DNA of 9,941 nucleotides from an uncultured bacterium (GTDB lineage: Bacteria; Verrucomicrobiota; Lentisphaeria; Oligosphaerales; Oligosphaeraceae): NCBI GenBank assembly GCA_900548225.1, contig URJM01000067.1, forward strand, positions 1-9,941, in the 5' to 3' direction. A program made the position numbers and the translations under genes. How positions within the stretch are numbered: position 1 is the first letter of the stretch; every line of letters begins with the position of its first letter. The notes below the pieces were generated by a model. That model was not told the DNA's origin. It did not search any database and saw only the letters and a program-made list of their open reading frames with translations. Positions 7,520 through 9,941 of this stretch are shown piece by piece.

Positions 7520-8173
7520 GGCTTTCGGTGACAGGCTCCCCCCTGTCAAGGGTAATCTTCAGGAGGCCGGCGCGGAGAATGTCGTTCGCTTCGCCGTCAG
7601 GCGTCCCCTGGCAAATCTGTATGGGGGCGCCCAGGACGACCTCCACCTTCGAGAATGGCCAGGGCACCTGCATACTGTCCCAGCTCTTCAACTGCCAGCA
7701 ACGGCGGGCGTTGACCGCAATGGGGTAGAGCGGCACCCCGCATAGCTTGGCAAGGGCGACAGCGCCAGGATGGACGGTGTATTTCGGGCCGCGGGGACCG
7801 TCGACGGTCAGCACGGGGCACTTGCCGGCCTTGACGACATGGGCAAGCTCCACAAGCGCCTTCGCGCCGCCACGGGACGAGGAGCCGCGGACGCAGTCAA
7901 GCCCGAAGCGCCTCGCTATTGCGGAGATGTATTCCCCGTCCCGTGACGCGCTGATCATTGCGGTGCATCTTTCGAGGACGCATCGCGGCAGCTTCAGGAC
8001 GGCGGAGATGATTCTGTTGTGCCAGATTGCGAAGACCGCGGGGGTGCGCCCGTGGGTGTGACGAATTTCACCCTGACGGTCAGGGCGTAGAGCTTCATCA
8101 GGGCGGCCAATATCACTACAACGAATGTGGGGAGCCGCCTCCGTTTCTTGAGGCTGAAGAGCTTCCAGGCCAT
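7509..8173 (-). pseudogene. DUF374 lysophospholipid acyltransferase-like gene, split by a one-base frameshift
   Basis: ATG 8173, 3 bases after the zinc-ribbon gene stop, opens a frame of 58 codons (MAWKLFSLKKRRRLP..., with LMKLYALTVRVKFV near residues 25-38) that meets a TGA near 7998. The remaining family sequence lies in another frame from about 8040 to the stop at 7509: AVFAIWHNRIISAVL, SASRDGEYI, RGSSSRGGAKAL, TVDGPRGPKYTVHPGAVALA and GVPLYPIAV, all typical of DUF374. Adding one C to the C5 run at 8040-8044 (minus strand) joins the halves as VTPTGAPPAVFAIWH and gives one 221-residue protein of normal family length. DUF374 proteins resemble the PlsC/LpxL acyltransferases and are thought to act in membrane lipid or lipid A synthesis; the N-terminal hydrophobic stretch (about 15-30) would anchor the protein. 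A sequencing error, a real mutation or translational slippage could each explain the break; an error or mutation is likelier because the site is not a good -1 slippery heptamer. Confidence 0.85.
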
Positions 8174-8176
8174 CTG

Positions 8177-8890
8177 CTACTCTTCGTAGTAGAGAACCGC
8201 CCCGCAGTTTTCGCAGAAGACGAGCTCCCCCTTCTTCACCTGGATGTATCGCTGTGGCGTGAGCTGCCGGTGGCAACGTCCGCAGGCGCTGTTTCCGACG
8301 GTCACCACCCATGGCAGGAGTGGATTTGCGGCCCGTTCCGCCCGCAGTCTTTCATAGCGTTGCAGCAGCGAGACCTCGACTGCCGCCGCGAGGCCTGGGC
8401 GTTTTTCGGCTTCAGTGCGCGCCTCTTCTCCCAGCCGTCTTCTCAGCGCCTTCAGTTCGTCGCAGAAATCCAGGAATTTCCTGCCCGCCTCCTCGTAGGA
8501 GCGCCTGAGGTCGTCGAGCATTTGCCTTGCCTCCTTTGCCTCCTCCAGTTTTTCGAGCTGGTTTGTCAGGTTCCTGTCCAGTTCCTCGTCGAACCTTTCG
8601 AGTTGTGCCAGTGCGGCCTGGTATTCGTCATTCTTCTTGATGAATGCGGTCTTCTTCTTGAGGTCGAGTTTTGCCGCGTCTATTCCCTCCGCGTCCTTTG
8701 CGAGGGTGGTCAGGATTTTTTCGAGGGCGAGTGCCTTTGACTCCGCCTGCGCCACGGGGACATGTGCCTGGAGCAGGGCGGCATTCTCCTCGGAGAATCG
8801 TTCGTCCAATCTTTTCAATTCGGCGTCGATTCTTGCCAGATGCAGGTCAAGTTCCTGCAGCGCAAGTAGATTTCCTGCCCATTCCTGCAT
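8177..8890 (-). CDS. Coiled-coil protein with C-terminal C4 zinc ribbon (CdsZ/FlgZ-like)
   Basis: The protein has 237 residues. Residues about 5-160 are heptad-rich and highly charged, predicting a long antiparallel coiled coil. The C-terminus carries CGRC (C203, C206) and CENC (C226, C229), a CX2C-X19-CX2C zinc ribbon, and ends in acidic YYEE. This layout matches the family that includes Helicobacter HP0958 (FlgZ) and Chlamydia CT398 (CdsZ). Those proteins are reported to bind RpoN and flagellar or type III secretion components, and HP0958 also to bind RNA. Members occur widely in bacteria that lack such systems, so the role here is unclear; nothing in the window indicates flagella or secretion. 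ATG 8890 is supported by AGGAG at 8905-8901, 10 bases upstream. The gene lies 20 bases after the glycoside hydrolase gene and 3 bases before the acyltransferase ATG. Confidence 0.88.
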   Translation of the reverse strand: MQEWAGNLLALQELDLHLARIDAELKRLDERFSEENAALLQAHVPVAQAESKALALEKILTTLAKDAEGIDAAKLDLKKKTAFIKKNDEYQAALAQLERFDEELDRNLTNQLEKLEEAKEARQMLDDLRRSYEEAGRKFLDFCDELKALRRRLGEEARTEAEKRPGLAAAVEVSLLQRYERLRAERAANPLLPWVVTVGNSACGRCHRQLTPQRYIQVKKGELVFCENCGAVLYYEE

Positions 8891-8900
8891 TGTTCATCCA

Positions 8901-8905
8901 CTCCT
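8901..8905 (-). promoter_or_regulatory. Ribosome binding site of the zinc-ribbon gene
   Basis: The minus strand has AGGAG 10 bases before ATG 8890, inside the 20-base gap after the glycoside hydrolase stop. The spacing is slightly long but acceptable. A second ATG at 8897 lies closer to this site but is in another frame, so 8890 is the start. Confidence 0.55.
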
Positions 8906-8910
8906 GGAAA

Positions 8911-9941
8911 TTAGAGGCGTTTGTCTATTGAATCAAGGATTCGCCCGGTGACCTGCGAGAGCCATTCGGCCTCATGCGGGTAGTCGGTCATCTTCAGCGG
9001 CCGTTCCAGCCCCTCCTGGAGGATTTCCATCACGGCGTCGCGCCCCGCCAGCGCCTCGAGGAGCTGGCATGCACGGTAGTCCTGCATGGCTTCGGAGAAT
9101 ACCTCGTAGTGGATGGAGTCGACGGGCCGTCCGTCGTTGCCCGGATATACATGGAAGGAGTCGCCGCCGAAGAATCCGTAGCCGGCGGTGGTGGAGTGCC
9201 ACGGGTTCAGATCCTGGTCCAGGGAGAATTGGGAGAACCAGAAGTTGTGCCCCCAGTGCAGGAAGCCTTCCGCGCCACATGCGTAGAGCAACACGCCCAG
9301 GACGCGGTTGCGGGACGAAGGCATCCCGAAGAACCTGTTGGGCACGTCCTTCGCCCAGTTGCAGCAGTAGTAGCACCAGCGTGCATCCAGGTCAAGCTCC
9401 TTGAACGAATCAAAGTAGTCGGTCTGTGGAATCGGGCGCCTGGAGATTCCCTCCTTGACGTATCTGGCGTCCGAGAGTGCGTCGAAGACGGGGAACTCCT
9501 CTGGGTTGAGGTGTTTTTCCAGGAGTGCCAGGCACTTTTTGTATGCCGCGACGGCCTCGCCGTTTGGTTCGTCGGAGTTGTGGAAGATGCACTTCCCCTG
9601 CAGCTTCTTTGAACGGAGGTAGTCCGTGAGCGCTGGCAGCAGTTGATCCAGGAAGATGCGGTATTCCTCCGAGTCGGAGGGCACGTCCCAGCCGAATCGC
9701 CTCTCGCCGTTGACGATGATTTTAGGCGTCGCTGTGGCGCCCCACTGGGTGAAGGCGTGGACCATCTCGAATCTTTCGATGCCGCATTCGCGGGCGGTTT
9801 CAATCCAGCGGTCAAGCAGCGAGAAGTCGAATGCGTACCTGCCTTCCGCCTCGGTTATTCCTATGAGCTGGCATGTGGGGCGTTCCCAGCCGATGGCGGT
9901 GTCAAGGGGAATGGACCAGAGCGGCGTGAAGAGGACGTTGA
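8911..9941 (-). CDS. GH123/DUF4091 glycoside hydrolase, C-terminal part (5' end outside window)
   Basis: The frame is open from the right edge (first whole codon at 9939) to a TAA at 8911, giving 342 residues with no start needed in the window. It begins NVLFTPLWSIPLDTAIGWE, then has FDFSLLDRWIETARECGIE, FEMVHAFTQWGA and FHNSDEPNGEA. The Asp-Glu pair in SDEP (window residues D123, E124) matches the adjacent catalytic Asp-Glu known from GH123 beta-N-acetylgalactosaminidases, which use substrate-assisted catalysis. The following region, with DARWCYYCCNW, SSRNRVLGVLLYACGAEGFLHWG and a Tyr/Phe/Gly-rich stretch, is typical of DUF4091, the C-terminal domain of this family. Many DUF4091 proteins are untested, so GalNAc specificity is not certain. 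Any signal peptide or N-terminal beta-sandwich would lie outside the window. The zinc-ribbon gene follows 20 bases downstream. Confidence 0.9.
   Translation of the reverse strand, partial: NVLFTPLWSIPLDTAIGWERPTCQLIGITEAEGRYAFDFSLLDRWIETARECGIERFEMVHAFTQWGATATPKIIVNGERRFGWDVPSDSEEYRIFLDQLLPALTDYLRSKKLQGKCIFHNSDEPNGEAVAAYKKCLALLEKHLNPEEFPVFDALSDARYVKEGISRRPIPQTDYFDSFKELDLDARWCYYCCNWAKDVPNRFFGMPSSRNRVLGVLLYACGAEGFLHWGHNFWFSQFSLDQDLNPWHSTTAGYGFFGGDSFHVYPGNDGRPVDSIHYEVFSEAMQDYRACQLLEALAGRDAVMEILQEGLERPLKMTDYPHEAEWLSQVTGRILDSIDKRL

Noticed and set aside
8038..8046. Programmed -1 frameshifting as the explanation for the split acyltransferase gene
   Set aside because: The in-frame heptamer A CCC CCG does not fit the X XXY YYZ pattern, and no T-rich or A-rich slippery string or clear downstream stimulator was seen. 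It is not excluded, only less likely.
8045..8312. Extending the acyltransferase frame upstream to a start at 8312
   Set aside because: This would overlap the zinc-ribbon gene by 136 bases, and the added residues are basic and low in hydrophobicity, unlike DUF374. The correct N-terminus lies in the neighbouring frame from 8173.

Overview
This window reads as chromosomal DNA of a GC-rich Gram-negative bacterium. All nine supported genes lie on the minus strand, so transcription runs from the right end to the left. A DUF4091/GH123-type glycoside hydrolase, a Bat (aerotolerance-type) operon containing a DUF4381 protein, and a CdsZ/FlgZ-like zinc-ribbon protein together would suit the PVC group (Lentisphaerota, Kiritimatiellota or Verrucomicrobiota). 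That assignment is inferred from gene content alone and is only moderately secure.

Upstream cluster (9941 down to 5516): the 3' part of a GH123/DUF4091 glycoside hydrolase gene enters from the right edge. It is followed at short spacing by a coiled-coil protein with a C4 zinc ribbon, a DUF374 lysophospholipid acyltransferase-like gene, and a Rep/UvrD/PcrA-type superfamily 1 helicase whose start overlaps the end of the acyltransferase gene. The acyltransferase gene is split by an apparent one-base loss in a C run at 8040-8044. Restoring one C joins two halves that together match the family from end to end.

Intergenic gap (5310-5515): 206 bases with a perfect 6-bp stem-loop, a 10-bp palindrome, and a strong ribosome binding site just before moxR. 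It separates the two gene groups and is the likeliest place for the bat promoter, though no convincing -35/-10 pair was found.

Bat operon (5309 down to the left edge): moxR (AAA+ ATPase), a DUF58 protein, a DUF4381 membrane protein, batA (membrane-anchored VWA protein) and a batB-batC fusion. The MoxR ATPase and the cytosolic DUF58 protein are thought to act with the membrane VWA proteins as a chaperone-like or envelope-stress assembly. The last gene joins a VWA domain, a hydrophobic segment resembling a leftover BatC signal peptide, TPR-like helices, and a Gln/Asn-rich tail of near-perfect 18-bp repeats that runs off the window. BatD and any further Bat genes would be expected beyond the left edge.

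No RNA gene, CRISPR array, insertion sequence or phage gene was seen. The most notable points are the frameshift in the acyltransferase gene and the repeat-tailed BatB-BatC fusion. I do not see a clearly new system.
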